Assembly (NCBI GenBank): GCA_937995745.1
Contig: CALKIU010000178.1
Span: 1-13,912, forward strand
From: an uncultured Bacillaceae bacterium
Lineage (GTDB): Bacteria > Bacillota > Bacilli > Bacillales > Cytobacillaceae
Reading direction: 5' to 3'
Length of the DNA stretch: 13,912 nt
Part shown: positions 1 through 6,856 of the stretch, in pieces
Numbering within the stretch: position 1 is the first letter of the stretch
Layout: the number at the start of each line of letters is the position of its first letter
Program-made: the position numbers and the translations under genes
The notes under the pieces: model-generated
Told to the model about the DNA's origin: nothing
The model's database searches: none
The model's input: only the letters and a program-made list of their open reading frames with translations

Positions 1-856
1 GGCCTTGAACCATTTTGTTGACGCCCTCGGCCATAACACGGAAGTCGCCGGAGAATTTCTCAACCGGAAGCATAACATCGATATCGCCCCCATCGTGCTC
101 GGCGGACATCCGGTTCATTTCGTAAATAAATTGTTTCACATTGCTGCGGAGTTCTTCGATGTGATCATTAATGAACGCCTTCTTGCCGGGGAATTTTTCC
201 AATTCCGCATCAAAATTCCCTTTCGCAAATTCAGCCACGGCCGCCATCGCTTTCTTTTTCACGTTAATATGGCTTTGCACCATTTCATTGATTCCGGCTG
301 CCACTTGTTTGTAAACGCCTTTAAATTCATCGACGGGAAGCATGACATCAATGTCGCCCGCATTGTGCGCCCTCGAGATTGCGTTCAGTTCATCCACCAT
401 CTTTTTTAAGGAATTCTGGATTTCCTGCAAACTTTTTGCCACAAGATCTTGGCTGGAGCGGGCTTTAATTTCAATGTTTTCTTCTCCGGCGGCAATTTTA
501 TAGGCTGTTTCCGCATGGCCGCGGATGTACTCCATCAGCTTTTGCAATGAATTCATCAAGCTGCCGATTTCATCATTCGCAGGCGTTCCCAGCTCCACAT
601 CAAAATTGCCTTCCGCCACCCGTTCCATCGCAGTCATCATTTTCTTAAGCGGCTTTTCCATGGTTCTTGCCGTAAACATGCTTACAACGGCAGACAGGAT
701 GACGGCTATAACCAGCACTATGACGGTGTTTGCAATCACTTTTCCCGTAAAATCCGGGGAAATGAGCCCCGAGAATGCAGCACCTATAAGAGCAATCAAT
801 CCCACTAATACTGCAACAGAGATGTGACTTAACATCAACTTTCTGGAAAGCTTCAT
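1..856 (-). CDS. Methyl-accepting chemotaxis protein with poly-HAMP chain (3' end beyond window)
   Basis: This is the N-terminal 285 residues of a chemoreceptor; the rest, including the expected signalling and methylation domain, lies off the left edge. Two hydrophobic segments (about residues 10-33 and 40-62) are joined by only about seven residues, so there is no real extracytoplasmic ligand-binding domain. Next comes a canonical HAMP with a DEIG motif (about 66-111). Further HAMP-like units follow at about 122-153, 165-193, 211-244 and 255-283. The units at 165-193 and 255-283 share GDIDVMLPV exactly 90 residues apart. The start is the ATG at 856, preceded by AGGTGG, which abuts the cheW stop, so the two genes are probably translationally coupled. 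The protein should signal through the CheW and CheA encoded just upstream. The receptor assignment rests on the HAMP architecture and the neighbours, because the diagnostic signalling domain is not visible. A poly-HAMP histidine kinase is a less likely alternative. Confidence 0.88.
   Translation of the reverse strand, partial: MKLSRKLMLSHISVAVLVGLIALIGAAFSGLISPDFTGKVIANTVIVLVIAVILSAVVSMFTARTMEKPLKKMMTAMERVAEGNFDVELGTPANDEIGSLMNSLQKLMEYIRGHAETAYKIAAGEENIEIKARSSQDLVAKSLQEIQNSLKKMVDELNAISRAHNAGDIDVMLPVDEFKGVYKQVAAGINEMVQSHINVKKKAMAAVAEFAKGNFDAELEKFPGKKAFINDHIEELRSNVKQFIYEMNRMSAEHDGGDIDVMLPVEKFSGDFRVMAEGVNKMVQG
54..362 (-). repeat. Intragenic 90-codon repeat in the MCP HAMP chain
   Basis: Two copies of a segment encoding GDIDVMLPV-[DE]-[EK]-F occur 269-270 bp apart, one around 54-93 and the other around 323-362. 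The spacing equals 90 codons and the surrounding protein shows the same helix pattern. This indicates that a two-HAMP module was duplicated within the receptor. The copies have diverged at third codon positions while the protein is kept, so the duplication is not recent. Confidence 0.75.
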
Positions 857-867
857 TTATAACCACC

Positions 868-1353
868 TCATTCCGGATTTGAAATGCTGCGGACTTCATC
901 ATCGTTCAGGAAACTGTCACAGTCGATTAACAGCTTCACCCCGTCGGCCGCCTTGCCGATTCCTTTAATATACCTGCTGCTCGTTTTATTGAGTTCGGGA
1001 GGAGGCGAAATCTGGTTTTCGGGAATCGTCAACACTTCGGAAACACTGTCCACAATGAGGCCGACAGAAGTGTCATTCAAGTCAATAACGATGACGCATG
1101 TCCGGTCGGTATACTCTTTAAACGGCTTTCTAAAACGAAGCCTCACATCTACGACAGGAATGATCTTGCCGCGCAAATTGATGATGCCCCTGATATAATC
1201 GGGAAGTTCAGGAACCGGCGTAATCGGCTGCAATCCTACGATTTCCCTTACATACTTGATATCGATCCCGTAGGATTCCCCACCGATCTCAAAAGTCAAA
1301 TACCGGTCTTTCATCGTATCTTCCGCCTGCGTCTCTAAAATCTCTTCATACAT
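868..1353 (-). CDS. cheW: CheW-type chemotaxis coupling protein
   Basis: The product has 161 residues and is a single CheW-like (SH3-fold) domain. It couples chemoreceptors to the CheA kinase in the cytoplasmic signalling array. Family hallmarks are visible: YLTFEIGGESYGIDI near the N-terminus, VREIVGLQPITPVPELP, and the conserved YIRGIINLRGKIIPVVDVR core, followed by VIVIDL and VGLIVDSVSEVL. The length fits the family. The start ATG at 1353 has a clear AAAGGAGTG site 7 nt upstream; a second Met at residue 14 is a weaker alternative. The gene lies 262 bp downstream of cheA, and its stop overlaps the ribosome binding site of the MCP gene that follows. It is probably part of the cheA operon, but an internal promoter just upstream is possible. 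Confidence 0.95.
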   Translation of the reverse strand: MYEEILETQAEDTMKDRYLTFEIGGESYGIDIKYVREIVGLQPITPVPELPDYIRGIINLRGKIIPVVDVRLRFRKPFKEYTDRTCVIVIDLNDTSVGLIVDSVSEVLTIPENQISPPPELNKTSSRYIKGIGKAADGVKLLIDCDSFLNDDEVRSISNPE

Positions 1354-1400
1354 GGCTTTTCACTCCTTTGCTTTACAAATTGGAGGAATGTCAAAAACCA

Positions 1401-1428
1401 ATTGTAAGCAAAACTTCCTTTATATAAA
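1401..1428 (-). promoter_or_regulatory. Possible internal promoter ahead of cheW
   Basis: On the minus strand a TTTATA -35-like hexamer (1423-1428) and a TACAAT -10-like hexamer (1401-1406) are separated by 16 bp. Transcription would start near 1394 and give a leader of about 40 nt before the cheW ATG. The -10 matches 5 of 6 consensus bases and the -35 matches 4 of 6. The same AT-rich block also resembles a weak promoter in the opposite direction (TTGTAA at 1402-1407 with TATAAA at 1423-1428), so the direction is uncertain. Confidence 0.28.
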
Positions 1429-1430
1429 CT

Positions 1431-1559
1431 GTGTCTGCCAACCTGCCTTCCCAAGCCTGCAGGCAATGGCAGACACTTTTGCCTTGCAGCCGACGGATGT
1501 TTTTATATTCTGTCAACTCCAATGACAGCCATACGGCCCAACTGCACCGTATGGTTTTT
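1431..1559. other. Cluster of three inverted repeats between cheA and cheW
   Basis: Three stem-loops follow one another. The first pairs GTGTCTGCCA (1431-1440) with TGGCAGACAC (1467-1476), ten perfect base pairs, and its loop holds the palindrome GCCTGCAGGC. The second pairs CTGTCA (1510-1515) with TGACAG (1523-1528). The third pairs CCATACGG (1529-1536) with CCGTATGG (1547-1554) and is followed on the plus strand by five Ts, which is terminator-like in that direction. No plus-strand gene precedes it. The cluster may be a structured intercistronic element of the cheA-cheW mRNA or a small RNA on the plus strand. Neither is shown by sequence alone. Confidence 0.45.
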
Positions 1560-1615
1560 CAACATATTTCAAATGCGGGAGCAACGAAAAATCTTTTAAT
1601 CTGTTTTTGGACACA

Positions 1616-3652
1616 CTAAGAGGAAAGGGTCCGGCTTTGCTTCGATTCTATTAATCCGGAAACATTTAAAATTAAACTGATGCTTCCGTCCCCGAGCAAG
1701 GTGCAACCGGAGATCCCATTAAAATGGTCGAAATTTTTTATATAAGCAGGAAGGGGTTTCACGACCACATTCTGCCGGCCAATCAACCGGTCGGCCAAAA
1801 GGCAGGCGGACTTTTCGTCTTCCTCTACCATGATGAGAATTCCCCCGGAAATATCCGACGTTCCCCCCGGAACGGAAAAACATTCGTGAAGACGGATAAT
1901 CGGGTAAAGCTTGCCCCTGACCCAGATCATTTCATTTCCGGCCGGATCGCGGAAATATTCATGGCCTTTCGCCTTAAAAGATTCCTTAATAGCGGAAATC
2001 GGAATCGTGTAACGGTTTTCACCGACAAGCACATTCATTCCTTCAATAATAGCGAGCGTGAGGGGGATTTTCATGGTCACGACCGTTCCTTCGCCCTCTT
2101 TGCTGTCTATGGACACGTTTCCGCCGATGGCCTCGATATTTTTCACTACGACATCCATTCCGACCCCTCTTCCGGAATACTCGGAAATCTGTTCGTTTGT
2201 GGAAAAACCGGGTTCGAAAATCAATTGGTAAATCTCGTTTGTGGTCATTTCTTCCGGAGATTTTGTAAGCAAACCTTTTTCCATCGCCCTTTTAAGAATC
2301 TTTTCTTTATTCAGTCCCCTTCCGTCATCCTTGACCAAGATGCAGACATCATTTCCCGCATTTTTCGCTTCCAGCGTCACCTTTCCTGTTTCCGGCTTAT
2401 TTTTCATAATCCGTTCCGCCGTCGAATCTTCTATGCCGTGATCAACGGCGTTCCGGACAAGATGCATGAGCGGATCGGAAATGTGTTCAACAATATTTTT
2501 GTCCACTTCTGTTTCCTCGCCGATAATTTCAAGCTTGACGTCCTTGCCCAGCTTCTTGCTCATATCCCTGACAATCCGGTGCATTTTTTGAAATGTTCCT
2601 GCAATGGGAACCATACGGATTGACATCACCAAATCCTGCAATTCCAGGGTGATTCTGTGGAGACGCCGGGCGGCTTTTTCAAAACTCTCCAATTCCAGTT
2701 TTCTTATTTCCGGATTTTGCGTAACCATCGCCTCAGCGATGACCATCTCCCCGACCAAATCCATTAATTGGTCAAGCCGGCTCATGCTGACGCTGATCAT
2801 CGCTTTTCCCACTTGATAGAAAGCTTTTTCTGTTTCTTTGGAGTTTTTGCTTCCGTTTGCGGGAAATAGATCGTGAATTTCCTCTTCATCATGCAATTCT
2901 TCCACTTCCAATCTATCTAGAAAGACGGTCCGGGATAAAAGGGCGCGCAATTCGTTAAGGGATATTCCGGTTTTCAAATAAATCGTGAATCCTTTTTCTT
3001 TGATGATTTCCGCCGTCCCATGGTCGTCTATAATATTTTTCGGAATATGCCTTATTTCGTTTACATATTCGCGCAAATGGTGGACGACCCCGTAGGCGCG
3101 GATGTTTTCCATCCCGCTTCCTTCTTTAAAAAAGAGTCTTACTTTGTACAGTTTTAACGGCCCGTTGTTTGGTTGAGCGGCTGTTTCCGTTCCTGCCGGC
3201 ACTTTTTCTTCCTCTTTGCTATATTTATTAACGGCAGGAACATGGGAAGTTTTTAGTTTTTCCAATATCCCCCTGATTTCCGCGGTCAATTTTTCTGAAT
3301 TGCCGTCCGGTTCCCTGCCGCTTTTCAATTTTTTCAACTCTTCTCTTATAAAATCAATCCCGCTGAAAACGAGATCGTTCACTTCAACAGGTTGAACTTT
3401 CACCGTCTGATTTTCGCGGATGAAGAAAAATAAATCCTCCAAAGAATGGGCCAATGCGGAGATATGGCGGAAATTCATCATTGCTGACGAGCCCTTTATC
3501 GTATGCATGAGCCGAAAAATTTCATTTAAAACCTCGGAAGAATAGCTATCCGTTTCTTCGCTGAGAAGAATGGTCCGCTCTATCTGTTCAATGTTTTCCT
3601 CCGTTTCATAAATATACATTTCTATCAAGGATTCATTTGTCACATCAGACAT
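1616..3652 (-). CDS. cheA: Chemotaxis histidine kinase CheA
   Basis: The product has 678 residues and is a full-length CheA with all five regions. The P1 phosphotransfer domain (about 1-105) carries the HTIKGSS motif, so His50 is the expected phosphorylation site. A P2-like domain lies at about 165-252 and dimerisation helices at about 275-350. The P4 ATPase domain (about 351-532) shows the N box HLVRNAVDHGIE (397-408), DDGRG (442-446) and GRGVGMD (494-500). The P5 CheW-like domain spans about 535-670. The ATG at 3652 is chosen because AGGAGGTG lies 9 nt upstream; the open frame runs 35 codons further upstream without a comparable site. The kinase would be controlled by the downstream CheW and MCP and would phosphorylate CheY and/or CheB partners not present here. 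It lies outside a flagellar or adaptation gene context in this window, which suggests an accessory chemosensory set. Confidence 0.96.
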   Translation of the reverse strand: MSDVTNESLIEMYIYETEENIEQIERTILLSEETDSYSSEVLNEIFRLMHTIKGSSAMMNFRHISALAHSLEDLFFFIRENQTVKVQPVEVNDLVFSGIDFIREELKKLKSGREPDGNSEKLTAEIRGILEKLKTSHVPAVNKYSKEEEKVPAGTETAAQPNNGPLKLYKVRLFFKEGSGMENIRAYGVVHHLREYVNEIRHIPKNIIDDHGTAEIIKEKGFTIYLKTGISLNELRALLSRTVFLDRLEVEELHDEEEIHDLFPANGSKNSKETEKAFYQVGKAMISVSMSRLDQLMDLVGEMVIAEAMVTQNPEIRKLELESFEKAARRLHRITLELQDLVMSIRMVPIAGTFQKMHRIVRDMSKKLGKDVKLEIIGEETEVDKNIVEHISDPLMHLVRNAVDHGIEDSTAERIMKNKPETGKVTLEAKNAGNDVCILVKDDGRGLNKEKILKRAMEKGLLTKSPEEMTTNEIYQLIFEPGFSTNEQISEYSGRGVGMDVVVKNIEAIGGNVSIDSKEGEGTVVTMKIPLTLAIIEGMNVLVGENRYTIPISAIKESFKAKGHEYFRDPAGNEMIWVRGKLYPIIRLHECFSVPGGTSDISGGILIMVEEDEKSACLLADRLIGRQNVVVKPLPAYIKNFDHFNGISGCTLLGDGSISLILNVSGLIESKQSRTLSS

Positions 3653-3661
3653 GCCCGTTGA

Positions 3662-3669
3662 CACCTCCT
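3662..3669 (-). promoter_or_regulatory. Ribosome binding site that fixes the cheA start
   Basis: AGGAGGTG on the minus strand lies 9 nt before the ATG at 3652. It is a near-perfect Shine-Dalgarno sequence and selects the MSDVTNESL start over the longer open frame that begins at 3757. Confidence 0.8.
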
Positions 3670-3795
3670 GTGTGAAAAAGAAAACGGCCACATTTCCTGT
3701 CCTGCTGCAAAATTTTGTGAACATGGAAATTTCAGTAACCGTGATAAATAGAAGCATCTAAATATTCCCAATATTCTCCTGAAACCTGAACCGGC

Positions 3796-3810
3796 CGTTC
3801 ATGATGAACG
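3796..3810. promoter_or_regulatory. 15-bp perfect palindrome, possible cheA operator
   Basis: CGTTCATGATGAACG has two perfect 7-bp arms around a single central base. It lies 13 bp downstream of the candidate -10 element, roughly in the +7 to +22 window of that promoter, where a dimeric repressor could act. It does not match a regulator site I can name. Confidence 0.35.
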
Positions 3811-3823
3811 CGTGCCGTTCAAG

Positions 3824-3852
3824 CGAATAATATGCTCGAAGAAATGAGTCAA
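3824..3852 (-). promoter_or_regulatory. Candidate cheA promoter
   Basis: On the minus strand TTGACT (3847-3852, 5 of 6 to the sigma-A -35 consensus) is followed after 17 bp by TATTCG (3824-3829), a weak -10. The leader to the cheA ATG would be about 165 nt. I saw no match to the motility sigma-D consensus (TAAA, 15 bp, GCCGATAT). The -10 is poor, so this is tentative. Confidence 0.3.
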
Positions 3853-4585
3853 GCCGTCCCGCTGCCAAAATAAAAAGAAAAAAATAATTAATGCTTTCCG
3901 TTTTCACCCGGAAAACAATGCTATTTTTAGCGTCGGAACACTCTTCCTTCACAGTTGCACACAAAAAAACGGTTTTATGAAATCGTTCTTATCAGCAAAT
4001 CTGCCGGGGCCAAACCATTTATGCCGGAACAAGAGGCAAAAAAATTGGCAACATTTCTATATCCATGAAATCCGGGCCTTTTTTTCTATTATCTACTAAC
4101 ATTATATCAATAAAGTACCGGGACAAATAGACTATTAAATATCAAATAATTGAAAAAAAAACACTTTTTTCACTTTTTGAGTGACAAACAGCACTAAAGG
4201 GGGATGACGCCCGGAACCTGGAAATTTTAACATTTTTCTGCTGTCGTACAAGATTTTGTATGACAATAACATATGGTTTTCCGACAAAGTGTGATAAATT
4301 AGTATCAGTGAATTGCTCAACTTTGCCGCAAGGGGCTTATTAAAAGCCGCGGGCGAAGAGAAAAAAGGATTAAGCGGACCAAAGGGAGACAAATTACAAA
4401 CGGGCGTATTGAAACATACAGGAAAGCATTTGCCTTAATCCGGAAAATGCGAACCATGTTCCTCACTGCCCATGAATTTGGCCAATTCACACATTTTTTG
4501 AAAGCGCTAAAGCCTTTCCCCACACGTAAACGACAGAGCAGCCTGTCAGAAAAAAACGCCGGTTGCCGGAGTATCCGGCATCTGA

Positions 4586-4593
4586 AAGGGAGG
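4586..4593 (+). promoter_or_regulatory. Ribosome binding site that decides the ABC ATPase start
   Basis: AAGGGAGG touches the in-frame ATG at 4594 and so cannot serve it, but it is 9 nt from the in-frame TTG at 4603. This favours the TTG start for the downstream gene. Confidence 0.6.
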
Positions 4594-4602
4594 ATGAATG
4601 GT

Positions 4603-5535
4603 TTGGAAGTTTTTTTATCAGTTGAAGGGCTCGGCAAATATTTTAAAGACAAGAAAGTTTTGCATGACATTTCTTTTGAAGTCCGCACAGGGGAAATTAT
4701 GGCGGTTCTCGGACCGAACGGAGCCGGAAAAACGACGACGATCCGGAATATTATGGGGATTATTTATCCTGATGAAGGAACTATTACCTTCCACCGCTTT
4801 AACGGCAAAGGAATTCCCCGCCACAAAATCGGTTATTTGCCGGAAGAGCGCGGTTTATATAAGAACGTCAAAGTCATGGACATTTTGCTGTACTTGGCCG
4901 ACCTGAAAGATTACCCGCTCCAAAAAGCCAAGGAAAGAATATCTGCTTATTTGAAAAAATTTGACCTTGAAGGCAAAGAGAAGGTCAAGATCGAAGAATT
5001 GTCCAAAGGAATGGCCCAGAAAGTCCAATTTATCGCTGCCGTCCTTCATGAACCGGAACTGCTTATTTTGGATGAACCCTTCTCCGGACTGGATCCGGTC
5101 AGCCAGGAAATTTTTAAAGAAGAAATTCGCAGCCTCGCCCGACAGGGAACATCGATACTTTTATCGTCCCACCAAATGAACTTGGTGGAAGCAATTTGCG
5201 ACCGAGTGTTTATGATCCAAAAAGGACAGAAAGTCGTCTACGGCACTCTTGATGATGTCAAAACCCAATATGCCAACTTCAAATGCGTCATTAAAGGGAA
5301 AAATAACTGGGATCATCTTAAAAATATCCCCTCCGTGCGCAGAATAGAAGAAAAGCCTGACGGGGCGGTCCTGTACTTGGAAAAAGATGTGCAGCCCGCC
5401 AAATGGGTAAAGCATTTGCCCGATGACCTGAACATCAATGAAATGACCATTGACCGGATTTCACTCCATGAAATTTTCATCGATATTGCCACAGACAAGA
5501 AGTTAATCGGAGAAGAGGTGTCGCCGGATGAATAA
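4603..5535 (+). CDS. yhaQ: ABC transporter ATP-binding protein, YhaQ/NatA type
   Basis: The product has 310 residues and is the ATPase of an ABC-2 exporter. With the TTG start, Walker A is GPNGAGKTT (residues 37-45). A conserved Q-loop region reads IGYLPEERGLYKN. The signature is the variant LSKGM instead of LSGGQ, Walker B is LLILDEP followed by FSGLDP, and the H-loop is in LLSSHQM. The C-terminal 80-90 residues after the ATPase core are typical of the YhaQ/NatA/CcmA-like group. The TTG at 4603 is preferred on ribosome-binding-site spacing; ATG at 4594 would add three residues. The frame stays open back to 4447, but that part has no conserved character. The gene overlaps the permease gene by 8 bp, so the two are translationally coupled. 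Substrate is unknown; NatAB relatives export sodium, but that role is not shown here. Confidence 0.92.
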   Translation: MEVFLSVEGLGKYFKDKKVLHDISFEVRTGEIMAVLGPNGAGKTTTIRNIMGIIYPDEGTITFHRFNGKGIPRHKIGYLPEERGLYKNVKVMDILLYLADLKDYPLQKAKERISAYLKKFDLEGKEKVKIEELSKGMAQKVQFIAAVLHEPELLILDEPFSGLDPVSQEIFKEEIRSLARQGTSILLSSHQMNLVEAICDRVFMIQKGQKVVYGTLDDVKTQYANFKCVIKGKNNWDHLKNIPSVRRIEEKPDGAVLYLEKDVQPAKWVKHLPDDLNINEMTIDRISLHEIFIDIATDKKLIGEEVSPDE

Positions 5536-6772
5536 AACGATGAAAGTGGCGAAATGGGAAATTAAACGGAATTTGAAAAATAAATCGTTTCTCATCAGCT
5601 TGTTTTTAACCCCATTGATTTTCATCATTTTCGCTTTTATCGGAAACTTGGTGGATGGGTCGGAAGATGCGGAGAGCCTTACGACCGTTTACATTCATGA
5701 CGAATTAGGCGCTTTTCCTTTGCTTGAGGAAACGGCCAAACAATTGGAACTGGACTTTGATTTGAAAAAGACCTCCGTTGCAGAGAGCGAAGTCAAAGAT
5801 AAACTGAAAGACAGCGAATATACGGCCTATATTTTTCTGACAAAAGAAGGCCTGGATTCGGGAGTGTTCCCCGTCTATACAAGCGAGGAAATGGAACCTT
5901 ATTTTGAAGCGCAGATTCAAGCATTCAGCGAATCGATTAAATCTGTTCATATCGGTCAGCTCGGCCTTTCCGAGGAACAACTCCGCGAAATCTTAAAACC
6001 GTTTGTCTTTAAGCAGATTTCGGCTGACGAACTGGATGAAAACGGTCAAGTGCATGCGGGCGATCCTGAAACGGAAAAAGAAAATCTGCTGAAAAAGGCC
6101 GTTCCCGCCGCTTTTGCCGGCATCATCCTTTTTTCCATTGTCATCACAAGCATGATGATTTTCACCAGCGCCTCTCAAGAAAAGAAGGATAAAATTGCGG
6201 AAATCATCTTGTCATCAGTGACGACGGATGAGTTGATGCAAGGAAAAATTGTCGGCTATTTTGTGCTCGGCATGATCCAGGCGCTCGTGATTCTCGTGTT
6301 TGCCATTCCGTTTGTCATTTACCAATTCGATATTCCGGTGCTGGAATATTTATTGGTGCCGGAAACATTGCTGTTTGTATTCATCTCAGTCCTCGGTTAT
6401 TTGCTGTTTGCGGCCATCTTTGTCGGCATCGGTTCCACGATGGCTGATATTTCAACGGCCGGCAATTTCCAAGGTTTCATCATGCTGCTTCCGTTTTTGC
6501 CGCTGTTCTTTATCGGTCCGGTAATTGACAATCCGAGCGGCCTGGCTGCGCAAATCGCCAGCTATATCCCGTTTTCTTCACCGGCCATTCTCATTATGAG
6601 ACTGGCGATGTTGGAAGAGTGGCCGTGGCTTGAAATCGCCATCTCCCTCGCCATTTTGGTAATCAGCGTCTGGCTGTTCATGAAACTGGCAGGAAAAATA
6701 TTCAAAGTCGGCATCCTTCTCTACGGCAAGAACGCCACTCCGCAAGAAATTTGGAAATGGATCCGCGCTTAA
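5528..6772 (+). CDS. yhaP: ABC-2 type transporter permease, YhaP/NatB type
   Basis: The product has 414 residues and is the membrane partner of the preceding ATPase. The layout is that of the NatB/YhaP group. One N-terminal membrane segment (about 21-42) is followed by a soluble domain of about 150 residues outside the membrane (43-190). A cluster of about six membrane segments then spans about 192-388. The sequence MKVAKWEIKRNLKNKSF at the N-terminus and the SASQEKKDKIAEIILSSVTT loop after the second membrane segment, with the EIxLSS-type coupling motif, are characteristic of ABC-2 exporters. The start ATG at 5528 overlaps the ATPase stop and has AGAGGTG 7 nt upstream. A terminator follows 9 bp after the stop, so the operon contains just these two genes. 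Length is close to the roughly 420 residues usual for the family. Confidence 0.93.
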   Translation: MNKTMKVAKWEIKRNLKNKSFLISLFLTPLIFIIFAFIGNLVDGSEDAESLTTVYIHDELGAFPLLEETAKQLELDFDLKKTSVAESEVKDKLKDSEYTAYIFLTKEGLDSGVFPVYTSEEMEPYFEAQIQAFSESIKSVHIGQLGLSEEQLREILKPFVFKQISADELDENGQVHAGDPETEKENLLKKAVPAAFAGIILFSIVITSMMIFTSASQEKKDKIAEIILSSVTTDELMQGKIVGYFVLGMIQALVILVFAIPFVIYQFDIPVLEYLLVPETLLFVFISVLGYLLFAAIFVGIGSTMADISTAGNFQGFIMLLPFLPLFFIGPVIDNPSGLAAQIASYIPFSSPAILIMRLAMLEEWPWLEIAISLAILVISVWLFMKLAGKIFKVGILLYGKNATPQEIWKWIRA

Positions 6773-6781
6773 GCGCACTAT

Positions 6782-6819
6782 AAAAAATGCAGGCTCCTAT
6801 GGAGAACCTGCATTTTTTT
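6782..6819. terminator. Bidirectional rho-independent terminator
   Basis: AAAAAATGCAGG (6782-6793) pairs perfectly with CCTGCATTTTTT (6807-6818). The inner arms CTCC and GGAG extend the stem past a two-base bulge. A and T runs flank both sides, so it can end the ABC operon on the plus strand and the convergent SDR gene on the minus strand. Confidence 0.9.
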
Positions 6820-6856
6820 GCCGCTCCATTTACTCCAAAAATATCTGAAGCATACC

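Larger units (their letters stand above)
3653..4602. other. Long gene-free region between divergent cheA and the ABC genes
   Basis: About 950 bp separate the two divergent start codons, and no open frame in it is convincing. Short frames (minus 3758-3964, minus 4135-4392, and the upstream extension of the ABC ATPase from 4447) lack a good ribosome binding site and have no recognisable protein sequence. The stretch 4083-4160 is AT-rich with A and T runs. A promoter-like pair and a perfect 15-bp palindrome lie on the cheA side, and a TGCCGG-AGTAT-CCGGCA hairpin (4564-4580) lies just before the ABC ribosome binding site. I could not place a convincing plus-strand promoter. Confidence 0.6.

Noticed and set aside
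5..409. 134-codon plus-strand frame opposite the MCP
   Set aside because: The minus strand encodes clear HAMP-like repeats throughout; this frame is its mirror.
1724..2623. 299-codon plus-strand open frame inside cheA
   Set aside because: It is antisense to a complete, unmistakable CheA and has no ribosome binding site or recognisable domain. Long antisense frames are common opposite conserved genes.
3758..3964. 68-codon minus-strand frame upstream of cheA
   Set aside because: There is no ribosome binding site or recognisable sequence, and it overlaps the candidate promoter and palindrome.
4313..4438. 42-codon plus-strand frame beginning with TTG
   Set aside because: The composition looks plausible, but there is no Shine-Dalgarno sequence and no recognisable product.
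4447..4602. N-terminal extension of the ABC ATPase from an ATG at 4447
   Set aside because: These 52 codons have no family resemblance and no ribosome binding site at 4447; a strong site lies at 4586-4593 before TTG 4603.
4135..4688. Two minus-strand frames in the gene-free region before the ABC genes
   Set aside because: They lack start signals and protein-like composition, and one runs into the clear plus-strand ATPase gene.
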